DNA of 64,000 nucleotides, from assembly GCF_024320865.1 (NCBI RefSeq), contig NZ_JANDBD010000004.1, positions 372,001 to 436,000 on the forward strand, read 5' to 3'. Both the position numbers and the translations under genes were made by a program. Origin of the DNA: Mycolicibacterium arenosum (lineage in GTDB: Bacteria > Actinomycetota > Actinomycetes > Mycobacteriales > Mycobacteriaceae). Under the pieces are notes generated by a model that had not been told where the DNA came from, did no database searches, and was given only the letters and a program-made list of their open reading frames with translations. Below are positions 18,120-27,564 of this stretch, in pieces. Position 1 is the first letter of the stretch. Each line of letters starts with the position of its first letter.

Positions 18120-18694
18120 GTCGTGCTCCGCGACATCCGACCCGGCGCAGCCTTCAGCTTCGCCTGATATGTCCGCCGCTGTTCGGCCGCCATCGCCTCG
18201 GCGGCCGCCATCCTGGCGATCATCGGGGCCCGCCAGCAGTGGCAGATCGCGAGCGCGAGCGCGTCGGCGGCGTCAGCCGGTGTCGGTTTCGTTTGCAGCG
18301 CAAGGATTTTGGTGACCATCGCGGTGACCTGAGCCTTGTCGGCCCGGCCGTTGCCGGTGACGGCGGCCTTAACCTCGCTGGGCGTGTGGAAGTGCACGTC
18401 GATGTCCCGCCTGGCCGCCGCGAGCGCGATCACGCCACCGACCTGTGCGGTGCCCATCGCGGTGTTCGCGTTCTGGTTGGCGAAGACGCGTTCGATGGCG
18501 ATGACGTCGGGCAGGTGGGTGTCCATCCAGTGGTCGACGGTGTCGCTGATGGTCAAAAGCCGGCGCGCCAGTGACTCGTCCGACGGCGTGCGCACCACGT
18601 CGACGTCGAGTGCGGTGACCTGCCTGCCGCCCGCGCTCTCGATGACCGACAGTCCGCAGCGGGTCAAGCCGGGGTCGACGCCCATCACGCGCAC
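18116..18694 (-). CDS. ruvC: Holliday junction resolvase RuvC
   Basis: A 192-residue RNase-H-fold endonuclease that resolves Holliday junctions. Acidic catalytic positions are visible: D7 in [16 protein letters not shown], the Glu in [12 protein letters not shown], and Asp residues in [14 protein letters not shown]. The GTG start has GAGGAG upstream. A LexA-type box lies 17-32 bp upstream, so the operon is likely DNA-damage inducible. Confidence 0.97.
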   Translation of the reverse strand: MRVMGVDPGLTRCGLSVIESAGGRQVTALDVDVVRTPSDESLARRLLTISDTVDHWMDTHLPDVIAIERVFANQNANTAMGTAQVGGVIALAAARRDIDVHFHTPSEVKAAVTGNGRADKAQVTAMVTKILALQTKPTPADAADALALAICHCWRAPMIARMAAAEAMAAEQRRTYQAKLKAAPGRMSRSTT

Positions 18695-18710
18695 TTCGTC
18701 TCCTCGGGTG

Positions 18711-18726
18711 TAGAACAGCTGTTCGA
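18711..18726 (-). promoter_or_regulatory. LexA (SOS) box upstream of ruvC
   Basis: On the minus strand the site reads TCGAACAGCTGTTCTA. The known mycobacterial SOS box is TCGAAC-N4-GTTCGA, so it differs at one position. The centre AGAACAGCTGTTCT is palindromic. It lies just upstream of the ruvC ribosome-binding site, consistent with LexA repression of ruvCAB. Confidence 0.85.
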
Positions 18727-18776
18727 TAGCGTAGCGGCCGGTTCACCCATCGCCGGGTAGGGACACGCGCCGTCGT

Positions 18777-19091
18777 CTACAGCACGAAGTGACCGGACCG
18801 GCGGCCGTGCGCGATCTCCCGCACGATCTCGTCGATGCGCGCCCCCGATCGCCCGTAGCCGCGGACCAGCTCGTAGCCCTGCTCGTGCTGGTTGCGCTCG
18901 ATGACGATGCGCCATTTCACGCCGAGGAACTTCGCGGCGTACCAGAACGGCCAGAGGAACACGAAGGGCAGCGACACGACGAGGCTCAGCAGGAACCAGT
19001 CGAGGTCGAACAGATCGGTGAGATCGGGAAACGGCCACCACCGACGGTGGATGTTCCACTGCGCCCCGTTGGGGTCGGTCACTACTGCCAC
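18777..19091 (-). CDS. Conserved small membrane-associated protein, unknown function
   Basis: A 104-residue protein. After a polar N-terminus (AVVTDPNGAQWNIHRRWWPF) there is one long hydrophobic segment, WFLLSLVVSLPFVFLWPFWYA. A basic cytoplasmic-looking C-terminus follows, with WRIVIERN and IDEIVREIAHGRRSG. It looks like an actinobacterial single- or two-pass membrane protein. I do not recognise the family. It is upstream of ruvC on the same strand, but the LexA box and an 82-bp gap separate them. Confidence 0.75.
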   Translation of the reverse strand: MAVVTDPNGAQWNIHRRWWPFPDLTDLFDLDWFLLSLVVSLPFVFLWPFWYAAKFLGVKWRIVIERNQHEQGYELVRGYGRSGARIDEIVREIAHGRRSGHFVL

Positions 19092-19232
19092 CCGCCTATT
19101 TTGCTTGGCGGAGTGCCTGTTCCGCGCGATATCACCCCGACCGGGGCGTCGTTTCGGATGTGACGAGTCCGGGAACGGACGCTAACGTCGCGAACGAACC
19201 CGACCCCTAGCAGTGGGAGCTGATGTCACCCG

Positions 19233-20468
19233 ATGCCCGACGAGACCGAACTCGAATCCGCAACGAATCTCGCCGTCACGCTCGCCTGGGTTGCAGGCGC
19301 CGTCGTGATCGCGTTCCTCGCGGGGGTGGTTCTCACGTGGGTGCTCCGGCGTCTCGGGCGCCGAAGCAGGGTGATCGACGACGTCGCGACGCTGACGCGG
19401 ATGCCGGTACGCGCCACGCTCGCGGTCTTCGGTGCGTCGATCGCCGTGCAGCGCACGTCCGACGCGAGTGATCCGTGGCGCGGATGGGTCGACCACACGC
19501 TGCTGATCGTCAACATCGCCACCCTGACGTGGCTCCTCGTCAGCCTGGTCCTGGTGGCCGAGCGCCGGATGATCGCGATCTACGCCGGCGGCGGCGACGA
19601 TCTCACCGACGCCGACCGGCGGTGGCGCCGGGTGCGCACCCAGGTGACGGTGTTGCGCCGGCTCGCCATCGCGGTCGTCGTCCTGCTCGGCGTCGCCGCG
19701 ATCCTGATGACGTTCCCGTCCTTCTCCGACATCGGCACGACGCTGTTCGCGTCCGCCGGTGTGCTGTCGGTGGTCGCAGGTCTCGCGGCGCAGACGTCGC
19801 TCGGCGCGGTGTTCGCGGGCATGCAGATCGCGTTCTCCGGTGCGGTCCGCGTCGGCGACGTCGTCGAACTCGAGCAGGGCCAGTGGTGGGGCCGCATCGA
19901 GGAGATCACCTTGACCTACGTCGTCGTCCGGCTGTGGGACGAGCGCAGGCTGGTGCTTCCCTCCACCTACTTCACGACCACGCCCTTCGAGAACTGGACG
20001 CGCAACGCCACCGAGATCATGGGCTCGGTCGAGTTGGACGTCGATTTCCGCGTGCCGTTCAACGACATGCGCACCGAGCTGGGCAGGCTGCTGTCCGAGA
20101 GCGAGCAGTGGGACGGCCGACGTGGAGTCCTGCAGGTCACCGACGCCGTCGCGGGTGTCGTGCGTGTGCGCGTCGTCGTCAGCGCGCCGAATGCGGGCGC
20201 CCTGTTCGACCTGCGCTGCGCCGTGCGCGAGGGGCTGGTCAGCTGGGTGCACCGCACCGGCGGCGCGTTCCCGATGCAGCGCCTCGTCCAGTACGAGCCC
20301 GACACCGAACCGGTGCCGAACGGGAGCGCCGGCGAGAGCGGATCGCGCCACGTCACGTCGAACCTCTTCTCCGGAAGCCCGGAGGCCGACGAGCGCAGTC
20401 GCGCCTTCGACGAGCACCCGGACTACGACGAGGCGTTGGCCACGTCGTCCAACGGCAGCCGCGGCTGA
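19233..20468 (+). CDS. MscS-family mechanosensitive ion channel
   Basis: A 411-residue membrane protein. Helices are at about 10-35, 60-75, 90-110, 150-175 and 180-205. The last pair forms the MscS pore region: FSDIGTTLFASAGVLSVVAGLAAQ, then GAVFAGMQIAFSGAVRVGDVVELEG-like beta-domain sequence and RIEEITLTYVVVRLWDERRLVLPSTYF. It would gate under membrane tension to release solutes during osmotic downshift. The polar C-terminal tail (about 350-411) is unstructured-looking. ATG 19233 follows GGGAGC. It ends tail-to-tail with the TetR gene, overlapping by 46 bp. Confidence 0.9.
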   Translation: MPDETELESATNLAVTLAWVAGAVVIAFLAGVVLTWVLRRLGRRSRVIDDVATLTRMPVRATLAVFGASIAVQRTSDASDPWRGWVDHTLLIVNIATLTWLLVSLVLVAERRMIAIYAGGGDDLTDADRRWRRVRTQVTVLRRLAIAVVVLLGVAAILMTFPSFSDIGTTLFASAGVLSVVAGLAAQTSLGAVFAGMQIAFSGAVRVGDVVELEQGQWWGRIEEITLTYVVVRLWDERRLVLPSTYFTTTPFENWTRNATEIMGSVELDVDFRVPFNDMRTELGRLLSESEQWDGRRGVLQVTDAVAGVVRVRVVVSAPNAGALFDLRCAVREGLVSWVHRTGGAFPMQRLVQYEPDTEPVPNGSAGESGSRHVTSNLFSGSPEADERSRAFDEHPDYDEALATSSNGSRG

Positions 20469-21043
20469 GCGGTCAGCGGGACGCCGCGGTGGCCGTCGGC
20501 CAGCGCCCGGCCCGCGACGAGGAGCGGTTCGGTACTGCGCAGCGTGCGAGCGAGTACGAACGCGCCCTCGAGCGCACCGACGAGGGCGACGATGAGGTCG
20601 CGGGCGGCATCCGGTGCCAGCCCGCGTGATCGGAAGTAGTCGGCACCGCCGTCGAGCCAGCCGGTGAAGATCCCGGCCGTGGTCTCGCGCAGTTCCGGCA
20701 CGGTGTCCGCGGTCTCGGCCGCGACGCTGGCCACGGGGCACATGTTGGCGAACCCGGTGGCCGCCATGTCCTCCGCGGCCTGACCGAACGCCGCCTCGAT
20801 CGCGACGCCGAGGTCGTCGTGCGGCGCCATCAGCGTGGGAATCAGCTGACCGTAGGCGACGCCCGCGTTGACCAGCGCCTCGCGCGCTATCTGTAGTTTC
20901 CCGCCGGGAAAGTGGTGGTACAGAGATCCGATCGGCGCGCCGGACGCCGCGGCGACGTCCTTCATCGCCACCGCGGCGTAACCGCGACTGCGCATCAACT
21001 CCGCCGCGGCCGTCAGGATCGATTCCCGTGTGGACCTTGCCAT
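20423..21043 (-). CDS. TetR-family transcriptional regulator
   Basis: A 206-residue repressor. The N-terminal DNA-binding domain has STRESILTAAAELMRSRGY and the helix-turn-helix MKDVAAASGAPIGSLYHHF. The C-terminal ligand domain is of the LmrA/YxaF type (CPVASVAAETAD). I chose ATG 21043, which follows AGGAGG. It is divergent from the alpha/beta hydrolase at 21106 across a 62-bp region containing overlapping TAGAA/TTCTA half-sites, so it probably represses itself and that hydrolase. Confidence 0.88.
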   Translation of the reverse strand: MARSTRESILTAAAELMRSRGYAAVAMKDVAAASGAPIGSLYHHFPGGKLQIAREALVNAGVAYGQLIPTLMAPHDDLGVAIEAAFGQAAEDMAATGFANMCPVASVAAETADTVPELRETTAGIFTGWLDGGADYFRSRGLAPDAARDLIVALVGALEGAFVLARTLRSTEPLLVAGRALADGHRGVPLTAQPRLPLDDVANASS

Positions 21044-21064
21044 CGTCACCTCCTGAGGACACAC

Positions 21065-21095
21065 TAGAGCATACGTTCTAGAATCAACGTTCTAA
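21065..21095. promoter_or_regulatory. Overlapping inverted repeats, probable TetR operator
   Basis: Two overlapping imperfect palindromes share half-sites: CTAGAGCATACGTTCTAG (21065-21082, 14 of 18 positions symmetric) and TAGAATCAACGTTCTA (21080-21095, 5-bp outer arms). ACGTTCTA occurs twice, 14 bp apart. The location between the TetR start and the hydrolase start suits an operator for dimers binding side by side. Confidence 0.65.
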
Positions 21096-21105
21096 TGGAG
21101 GATCG

Positions 21106-21957
21106 ATGGAATCGGTGGAAGTCGCGGCGGGCACGGTCGAGTACCGGCAGGAGGGCGATCCGTCGGGTCCGCCGGTGGTGCTGCTGCACGGACTGCTGAT
21201 GAACGACGCGCAGTGGGAGTCGACGCTGCCGCTGCTGCCCACCGGCTTCCGGTACCTGCTGCCGATCCTGCCACTGGGTGGCCACCGCGTTCCGATGCGC
21301 GAGGACGCCGATCTCACGATGCCCGGTCAGGTGGCGATCATCGCGGACTTCCTCGACGCGCTCGACCTCACCGACGTGACGTTGGTGGTGACGGACTGGG
21401 GAGGCCCACTGTTCCTGACCGACCACGGCCGCGATGGCCGGATCGCCCGCATGGTGATCTGCCCCTCCGAGGCCTTCGACAACTTCCCGCCCGGATTCCC
21501 CGGTAAGGTCACCTGGGTTGCCACCCGCACCACCGGCACGGTGAAACTGGCGCTGCAGCAGATGCGCATCGGTTGGCTCCGCGACCGATTCTTCATGTGG
21601 GGCATGATGGCGGCGCAGCGCATCCCGCAGCAGGTGATGGACGCGTGGACGGCACCCGCGCTCGCCGATGTGCGGATCCGGCGCGACCTGTTGAAGTACT
21701 CGCGGACGAAGTTCGTCACGAGCGAACTGGTGCGCGCCACCGAGAGACTCGCCGACTTCCCCGGCGACGTGCTGGTGCTGTGGAGCCGCAACCGCGTCAT
21801 GCCCGTGGCCCACGGCGAAAGAATCGCTCAAATCACCGGCGGCACAGTGCGTTACATCGACGACGCCAAGGTGTTGATCATGCTCGACCAGCCTGCGCGG
21901 ACGGCGCGGGAGATCGGCGCGTTCCTGACGAGTTCCGTTCAGTCCTCGTCGAGCTGA
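21106..21957 (+). CDS. Alpha/beta hydrolase with Asp nucleophile (haloalkane dehalogenase/epoxide hydrolase-like)
   Basis: A 283-residue alpha/beta-hydrolase protein. The oxyanion region is [14 protein letters not shown]. The nucleophile elbow reads [11 protein letters not shown], so the nucleophile is Asp, as in haloalkane dehalogenases and epoxide hydrolases. At the usual His position the sequence reads [13 protein letters not shown], with no His visible, so a complete triad is not evident. ATG 21106 follows GGAGG. It is divergent from a TetR gene, which probably controls it. Its 3' end overlaps yebC by 19 bp, tail to tail. The substrate is unknown. Confidence 0.85.
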   Translation: MESVEVAAGTVEYRQEGDPSGPPVVLLHGLLMNDAQWESTLPLLPTGFRYLLPILPLGGHRVPMREDADLTMPGQVAIIADFLDALDLTDVTLVVTDWGGPLFLTDHGRDGRIARMVICPSEAFDNFPPGFPGKVTWVATRTTGTVKLALQQMRIGWLRDRFFMWGMMAAQRIPQQVMDAWTAPALADVRIRRDLLKYSRTKFVTSELVRATERLADFPGDVLVLWSRNRVMPVAHGERIAQITGGTVRYIDDAKVLIMLDQPARTAREIGAFLTSSVQSSSS

Positions 21958-22694
21958 GCGGCGACGTCGTCGGGGATGTCGACGTTGGAGTACACGTCCT
22001 GCACGTCGTCGCTGTCCTCGAGTGCGTCGAGGAGCTTCAGCACCTTGCGCGCACCGTCGAGGTCGACGGGAACGGTGACCGACGGCTGGAAGCTGGCATC
22101 CGCGGAGTCGTAGTCGATGCCGGCCTCCTGCAACGCACTGCGGACAGCCACGAGATCCGTTGGCTCCGAGATGATCTCGAAGCTCTCCCCCAGATCGTTG
22201 ATGTCCTCGGCGCCCGCCTCGAGGACCGCGGCCAGCACGTCGTCCTCCGAGAGTCCGTTCTTCTCCAGCGTGACGACACCCTTGCGCGTGAACAGGTAGG
22301 ACACCGATCCGGGGTCTGCCATGTTGCCGCCGTTGCGGGTCATCGCGACGCGGACCTCGCCTGCCGCGCGGTTGCGATTGTCGGTCAGGCACTCGATGAG
22401 GACCGCCACCCCGTTGGGTCCGTAGCCCTCGTACATGATGGTCTGCCAGTCGGCGCCGCCCGCCTCCTCGCCGGCGCCGCGCTTGCGCGCACGCTCGATG
22501 TTGTCGTTGGGCACGGAGGTCTTCTTGGCCTTCTGAATGGCGTCGTACAGCGTCGGGTTGCCGTTCGGATCACCGCCGCCGGTGCGCGCAGCCACCTCGA
22601 TGTTCTTGATCAGCCGGGCGAACTCCTTGCCCCGACGGGCGTCCTTGACGGCTTTCTGGTGCTTGGTAGTCGCCCACTTGGAATGGCCGCTCAT
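21939..22694 (-). CDS. YebC/PmpR-family protein
   Basis: A 251-residue protein with the YebC signature from its start: [46 protein letters not shown] and ITEGYGPNG-like [14 protein letters not shown]. YebC proteins are known as transcriptional regulators or, in recent work on the family, ribosome-associated factors that relieve stalling. I chose ATG 22694; the longer frame adds 12 unrelated residues. In M. tuberculosis the orthologue is Rv2603c, directly upstream of pdxT; here a TetR/CocE divergon is inserted between them. Confidence 0.95.
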   Translation of the reverse strand: MSGHSKWATTKHQKAVKDARRGKEFARLIKNIEVAARTGGGDPNGNPTLYDAIQKAKKTSVPNDNIERARKRGAGEEAGGADWQTIMYEGYGPNGVAVLIECLTDNRNRAAGEVRVAMTRNGGNMADPGSVSYLFTRKGVVTLEKNGLSEDDVLAAVLEAGAEDINDLGESFEIISEPTDLVAVRSALQEAGIDYDSADASFQPSVTVPVDLDGARKVLKLLDALEDSDDVQDVYSNVDIPDDVAAQLDED

Positions 22695-22772
22695 GCAGGT
22701 ACAACCTCTTTCACTTAACGCAAAGTCCAAGGATCGAGTCTACGTGGGTGCCGCCGATCCTCCGCGAGCACG

Positions 22773-23378
22773 TCAGCCCAGGTCGCCGTCGATGTACCGC
22801 TGCAGGTTCGGTGCTATCGCCGCGACCAGTTCATCGTCGGTCATCGACGCGACCGGCTCCACCTTCCAGACGAACCGCATCATCGCCAATCCCATGATCT
22901 GCGACGAGATCAGTCCACTGCGTTTCACGCGGTCGGTCCCATCGGTGCCCACGTGCGATGCCCCGATCAGACTGCCCTCGACGACACGCCGCAGCTTCTC
23001 ACGGGTCGTCTCGTCATGCGCAGCGGTCAGCAGCACCGCGCGCAACACGGGACCGATCTCGTCGTCCGCCCAGGCGCCGAGCATGAGTCTCAGCAGCGCT
23101 TCGCCGAGCCGCTCGACCGGCGTAGCCCACGTGGCCGCCACGCTCTCCAGCCAGCGCTGGGGTGGCGTCGTCGCCGCGTCGAGCAGGGCTTCCTTTGATC
23201 CGAAGTAGTGGTAGACGAGCGCAGGGTCGACGTCGGCGCCGCGCGCGACGGCTCGGATCGTGGTGCCGGCCCAGCCGTGCTGCGCGAACTCCTCACGGGC
23301 TGCGCCGAGAATGCGCGCGGACAGCACGCCCTTCTCGTCACGAGGGCCGGGCGGCGGCTTCGTGGGTCTCCTCGGCAT
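22773..23378 (-). CDS. TetR-family transcriptional regulator
   Basis: A 201-residue repressor. The HTH is in the N-terminal third: SARILGAAREEFAQHGWAG then TTIRAVARGADVDPALVYHYF. The C-terminal ligand domain follows. It is divergent from a CocE/S15-type hydrolase gene. The 62-bp space between them holds a long inverted repeat, so it probably represses itself and the hydrolase. Confidence 0.9.
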   Translation of the reverse strand: MPRRPTKPPPGPRDEKGVLSARILGAAREEFAQHGWAGTTIRAVARGADVDPALVYHYFGSKEALLDAATTPPQRWLESVAATWATPVERLGEALLRLMLGAWADDEIGPVLRAVLLTAAHDETTREKLRRVVEGSLIGASHVGTDGTDRVKRSGLISSQIMGLAMMRFVWKVEPVASMTDDELVAAIAPNLQRYIDGDLG

Positions 23379-23396
23379 TCCGCAACCCTAGCAAAA

Positions 23397-23438
23397 GTTT
23401 CACGTTGCGTTGAGACTAATTTCAACGTAGCGTGAAAC
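23397..23438. promoter_or_regulatory. 17-bp inverted repeat, probable TetR operator
   Basis: The left arm GTTTCACGTTGCGTTGA and the reverse complement of the right arm, GTTTCACGCTACGTTGA, match at 15 of 17 positions, with an 8-bp centre. It fills the gap between the TetR start (23378) and the hydrolase ATG (23441), ending 2 bp before that ATG. A bound repressor would cover the hydrolase start region. Confidence 0.75.
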
Positions 23439-23440
23439 TC

Positions 23441-25156
23441 ATGACGACTGCGCGTCTCAACGGGCCCCAGACCACCGGCCGCGAATTCCGCAACCTCAGC
23501 GCGCCCGAACACGGTGTCGTGCACGACATCAACGTGGCGGTGCCGGTGCGCGACGGCGTATCGCTGATGGCCGACGTGCACCGGCCCGATACCGTCGGCC
23601 GCTTCCCCGTGCTCGTCGCCGCCTCGCCCTATCCACGCCAGATCCAGGATCTCGGCGCGCCGATGGGCTTCATCGAGGCGGGCAACACCGAGTTCTGGGT
23701 GTCCCGCGGCTACGTCCACCTCATCGCCAACGTGCGCGGCACCGGCGGCTCCGGCGGCGAGTTCGGGTTCTTCGATTCGCAGGAACGGCGCGACATGCAC
23801 GAACTCGTCGAATGGGCGGCCGCGCAGCCGTGGTGTGACGGCAACGTCGGCATGATCGGCATCAGTTACTTCGCGATGACCCAACTCGAGGCGGCCGTGG
23901 AGCGGCCGCCCCACCTCAAGGCGATCTTCCCGCTCGCGGTCACGTCCGATCTGTTCGAGGCGGCCTCGCACCACGGCCTGGTCAGCTCCGCGTTCATCAC
24001 GCCGTTCCTGTCCATGATGGGGTTGACCGCCGCGCGCAGCGACGAGTTCTGGCGCAGCGTGCCCCTGCACCTCGCCCGCAAGGTGCTCGCCCTCCCGCCG
24101 CTGCACCGCAAGTTCGGAACGATGAACGGCGAAGCGGCGGTCACGCTGATGCACCAGCTGCTCAAGCTCCCGCACGATCCGCATCCGTGGGATCAGCTGT
24201 GGCTCGACGTGTTCGTCAACCATCCGGTGCGCGACGAGTGGTGGGACGACCGAGATCTCACAGCGCTGCTGAAGAACATCGACATCCCCGTCTACCTCGG
24301 CTGCGACTGGGAGAACGTGCCATTGCATCTGCCGTCGACCTTCTTGTCGTGGAAGGGCTTGGCGCACAACCCGAATGTGCAGATGGGCCTGCTCGATGAG
24401 TTCGGCCTGACGTGGCCGTGGGAGAGCCTGCACACCGAGGCGCTCGCCTGGTACGACCACTGGCTGAAGGGCCGCGACACGGGCATTCTCGACGGTGATC
24501 GGGTGCGCTACGCCCTGCCCGGTGCCGAGGGTTGGCATAGCAGCGCGTCGTGGCCACCCCCCGCGACGTACCGCGAGTTCGCGTTGCGCGCCGACGGCGC
24601 CCTCGACTCCGACGAGGGCTCGCCGGGCGCGCGCGACTACCTGGTACTGGGCGCCGGAACGGGCCGAGTCACAGCCAGCGAGTTGGACCCGCCCGCCACC
24701 CTGACGTGGACGTCGGCCGCGCTCGAGGCGGATCTCGACGTCGTCGGGGCCATCGAGGTGCGTCTCGTCGCAGCCGCCACTGCCGCCGACACGGCCTGGC
24801 TGGTGACGCTGCAGGACGTCGCACCCGACGGTGGTGTCACCGACGTCACCGCGGGCTGGCTTCGCGCGAGCCTGCGCGAGGTCGACGAGGCCGCCAGTAC
24901 GCCCGGTGCCCCGGCCCTGATCTGTCGCTCGCCGGTGGCGGTGCCGATCGGCGACGACGTCGAGTACCGGATTCCGTTGGTGCCGAACGCCCGCCGGTTC
25001 GCCGCCGGCCACCGCGTCCAGGTGGTGCTCGCCAGCGACGATCAGGATCCAACGACACCGGCGATCATGAACTTCCGGCACGCGAGCGTCGGCACCAGCA
25101 CGCGCAACACCGTGCGGTCGTCATCCCGCCTGCTCCTCCCGATCCTCACCCCTTAG
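23441..25156 (+). CDS. CocE/NonD-family (peptidase S15-like) hydrolase
   Basis: A 571-residue alpha/beta hydrolase with the CocE/X-Pro dipeptidyl-peptidase layout. It has [35 protein letters not shown], the nucleophile elbow [12 protein letters not shown] (Ser in GISYF) and a C-terminal jelly-roll domain ending [19 protein letters not shown]. Family members cleave esters, acylated peptides or cocaine-like esters; the natural substrate here is unknown. The start is taken as ATG 23441. A GTG at 23432 is in frame, but it would sit inside the operator repeat. The 3' end overlaps pdxT by 36 bp, tail to tail. Confidence 0.9.
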   Translation: MTTARLNGPQTTGREFRNLSAPEHGVVHDINVAVPVRDGVSLMADVHRPDTVGRFPVLVAASPYPRQIQDLGAPMGFIEAGNTEFWVSRGYVHLIANVRGTGGSGGEFGFFDSQERRDMHELVEWAAAQPWCDGNVGMIGISYFAMTQLEAAVERPPHLKAIFPLAVTSDLFEAASHHGLVSSAFITPFLSMMGLTAARSDEFWRSVPLHLARKVLALPPLHRKFGTMNGEAAVTLMHQLLKLPHDPHPWDQLWLDVFVNHPVRDEWWDDRDLTALLKNIDIPVYLGCDWENVPLHLPSTFLSWKGLAHNPNVQMGLLDEFGLTWPWESLHTEALAWYDHWLKGRDTGILDGDRVRYALPGAEGWHSSASWPPPATYREFALRADGALDSDEGSPGARDYLVLGAGTGRVTASELDPPATLTWTSAALEADLDVVGAIEVRLVAAATAADTAWLVTLQDVAPDGGVTDVTAGWLRASLREVDEAASTPGAPALICRSPVAVPIGDDVEYRIPLVPNARRFAAGHRVQVVLASDDQDPTTPAIMNFRHASVGTSTRNTVRSSSRLLLPILTP

Positions 25157-25735
25157 GGAGGCGACGAAGAGCGCGTGCACCCGGCGGTCGCCGGTCATCT
25201 CGGGATGGAACGACGTCGCCAGCACCTTGCCCTGCCGCACGGCCACCGGATGTCCCGCCGCCGTCGCCAGCACCTCGACCGACGGCCCGACCCGCTCCAC
25301 CCAGGGCGCCCGGATGAATACGGCGTGGATGTCGGAGTCGAGGCCGGAGAAGGCGATGTCGTCCTCGAAGGAGTCGACCTGACGTCCGAAGGCGTTGCGG
25401 CGCACGGTCATGTCGATACCGCCGAGCGGCAGCGCCTCACGGCCCGGCACCCCGGCGTCCAGGATCTCGGAGGCCAGCAGGATCATCCCGGCACACGATC
25501 CGTACGCGGGCATGCCGTCGGCCAGCAGCGCGCGCAACGGCTCGAGCAGATCGAGTTCGCGCAGCAGATGACTCATCGCGGTCGACTCGCCACCGGGGAT
25601 CACCAGGCCGTCGACGGACTCCAACTCCACGAGCCGCCGCACGGTGACGGCATCGGCTCCCGCTTCGCGCAGCGCAGCGAGATGTTCACGGGTATCCCCC
25701 TGCAGTGCGAGAACCCCGATGCGGGGGGCGCTCAC
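25121..25735 (-). CDS. pdxT: Pyridoxal 5'-phosphate synthase glutaminase subunit PdxT
   Basis: A 204-residue class-I-like glutaminase that supplies ammonia to PdxS for PLP synthesis. It begins [18 protein letters not shown]. It has [12 protein letters not shown], the nucleophile Cys in [11 protein letters not shown] and the His-Glu pair in SFHPEMTGD. The GTG start overlaps the tesB stop (GTGA). Gene order pdxS-tesB-pdxT matches Rv2606c-Rv2605c-Rv2604c. Confidence 0.96.
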   Translation of the reverse strand: MSAPRIGVLALQGDTREHLAALREAGADAVTVRRLVELESVDGLVIPGGESTAMSHLLRELDLLEPLRALLADGMPAYGSCAGMILLASEILDAGVPGREALPLGGIDMTVRRNAFGRQVDSFEDDIAFSGLDSDIHAVFIRAPWVERVGPSVEVLATAAGHPVAVRQGKVLATSFHPEMTGDRRVHALFVASLRGEDREEQAG

Positions 25736-26580
25736 GTGGCGGACGGCGTGAAGTCGCGCTGGTAGCGGGTCAGACCCTCCTGCATCACGGCGGCGACCAT
25801 CTCGCCGTACCGGTTGAACAGCTTGCCCTGAGTCAGCGAGCGACCGCCGCACGCCGACGGCGAGGACTGGTCGTACAGCAGCCACTCGTCGGCCCTGAAC
25901 GGACGCATGAACCACATCGCGTGATCCAGCGACGCGACCATCAGGTGCTTGCGTTCCTCGACGTGGTTGACCTGCGCCGACCCGAGCAGCGTCAGGTCGC
26001 TGAGGTACGCCAGCGCGCAGATGTGCAGCACCGGGTCATCGGGCAGCGGGTCCCGATGCCGGAACCAGACCTGCTGCTGGGACGCCTTGCCCGGCAGGTA
26101 GTTCATCTGATCGCGCGGGATGATCCGGACGTCCCACTCGTCGAACTGCCGGAAGCTGGCGTCGTCGAACACCTTGCTCGCCGACTTGAAGTCGGGGATG
26201 TCGTCGGGGGGCGGCGCGGTCGGCATCGCGTCCTGATGCTCGATACCGCTCTGATCGGTCTGGAACGACGCGGACATCGAGAAGATCGTCTCGCCGTGCT
26301 GGATCGCGGTCACCCGGCGGGTGCAGAAGGAACCGCCGTCGCGGATGCGCTCGACGGTGTACACGGATGGCGCTCTGGCATCGCCGCCCTTGAGGAAGTA
26401 CCCGTGCAGCGAGTGCACCTGGAACTTCGGGTCGACGGTCCGTACCGCCGACACCAGCGACTGGCCTGCGACGTGCCCGCCGAACGTCCGCTGCAGGAAT
26501 CCCGATTCGGGGCTGAAGACGCCACCGCGGTAGATGTTGACCTCGATCTGCTCCAGATCGAGAATCTCCTCGATAGCCAC
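25732..26580 (-). CDS. tesB: Acyl-CoA thioesterase II
   Basis: A 282-residue double-hotdog enzyme that hydrolyses acyl-CoA to free fatty acid and CoA. TesB signatures: [43 protein letters not shown], and in the second hotdog [28 protein letters not shown]. It lies between pdxS and pdxT, as in M. tuberculosis (Rv2605c). The link with vitamin B6 genes is conserved in mycobacteria but is not explained by the sequence. Confidence 0.95.
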   Translation of the reverse strand: MAIEEILDLEQIEVNIYRGGVFSPESGFLQRTFGGHVAGQSLVSAVRTVDPKFQVHSLHGYFLKGGDARAPSVYTVERIRDGGSFCTRRVTAIQHGETIFSMSASFQTDQSGIEHQDAMPTAPPPDDIPDFKSASKVFDDASFRQFDEWDVRIIPRDQMNYLPGKASQQQVWFRHRDPLPDDPVLHICALAYLSDLTLLGSAQVNHVEERKHLMVASLDHAMWFMRPFRADEWLLYDQSSPSACGGRSLTQGKLFNRYGEMVAAVMQEGLTRYQRDFTPSAT

Positions 26581-26589
26581 CGCTCGGTT

Positions 26590-27492
26590 CTACCAGCCGC
26601 GCTCTGCGAGCCGATGCGGGACCGGGATGTCGTCGACGTTGATGCCGACCATGGCCTCACCGAGCCCGCGCGACACCTTGGCCAACACGTCGGGATCGTC
26701 GTAGAACGTGGTCGCCTTGACGATCGCCGCGGCACGCGCCGCGGGGTCACCGGACTTGAAGATGCCCGACCCGACGAACACGCCCTCGGCACCGAGTTGC
26801 ATCATCATCGCCGCGTCCGCAGGGGTGGCGATGCCGCCCGCGGTGAACAGTGTCACCGGCAGCTTGCCCGACCGCGCCACCTCGACCACCAGATCGTAGG
26901 GAGCCTGCAGTTCCTTTGCGGCGACGAACAACTCGTCCTCGGACAGCGACGTGAGTCGACGGATCTCGCCGCCGATCTTGCGCATGTGCGTGGTCGCATT
27001 CGACACGTCACCGGTACCGGCCTCACCCTTGGAGCGGATCATCGCCGCGCCCTCGGTGAGTCGGCGCAGCGCCTCGCCCAGATTGGTCGCGCCGCACACG
27101 AACGGGACGGTGAACTTCCACTTGTCGATGTGGTTGGCGTAGTCGGCCGGGGTCAGCACCTCCGATTCGTCGATGTAGTCCACGCCGAGGCTCTGCAGGA
27201 TCTGCGCTTCCACGAAGTGCCCGATCCGCACCTTGGCCATCACCGGGATGGTGACCGCGTCGATGATGCCCTCGATCATGTCGGGGTCACTCATCCGCGA
27301 GACCCCGCCCTGGGCCCGGATGTCGGCGGGCACCCGCTCCAGCGCCATCACCGCCACCGCACCCGCACCTTCGGCGATGCGCGCCTGTTCGGGGGTGACG
27401 ACGTCCATGATGACGCCGCCCTTGAGCATTTCGGCCATCCCGCGCTTCACGCGCGCGGTGCCGGTGCGACCGTTGTTCTCCGCGCTTTCCAC
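26590..27492 (-). CDS. pdxS: Pyridoxal 5'-phosphate synthase subunit PdxS
   Basis: A 300-residue (beta/alpha)8 barrel that condenses ribose 5-phosphate, glyceraldehyde 3-phosphate and PdxT-derived ammonia into PLP. Key regions: [35 protein letters not shown] (catalytic Lys), [16 protein letters not shown] [24 protein letters not shown], and [15 protein letters not shown]. The GTG at 27492 is preceded by GGAGGAG; an ORF start at 27540 would add 16 residues without that site. Confidence 0.96.
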   Translation of the reverse strand: MESAENNGRTGTARVKRGMAEMLKGGVIMDVVTPEQARIAEGAGAVAVMALERVPADIRAQGGVSRMSDPDMIEGIIDAVTIPVMAKVRIGHFVEAQILQSLGVDYIDESEVLTPADYANHIDKWKFTVPFVCGATNLGEALRRLTEGAAMIRSKGEAGTGDVSNATTHMRKIGGEIRRLTSLSEDELFVAAKELQAPYDLVVEVARSGKLPVTLFTAGGIATPADAAMMMQLGAEGVFVGSGIFKSGDPAARAAAIVKATTFYDDPDVLAKVSRGLGEAMVGINVDDIPVPHRLAERGW

Positions 27493-27564
27493 GGCTATCT
27501 CCTCCAGATCAGTGCGAAACCAGTCTAGTAGGCCCGCCAAATCGATTAGATCCGCAGCTCACTG

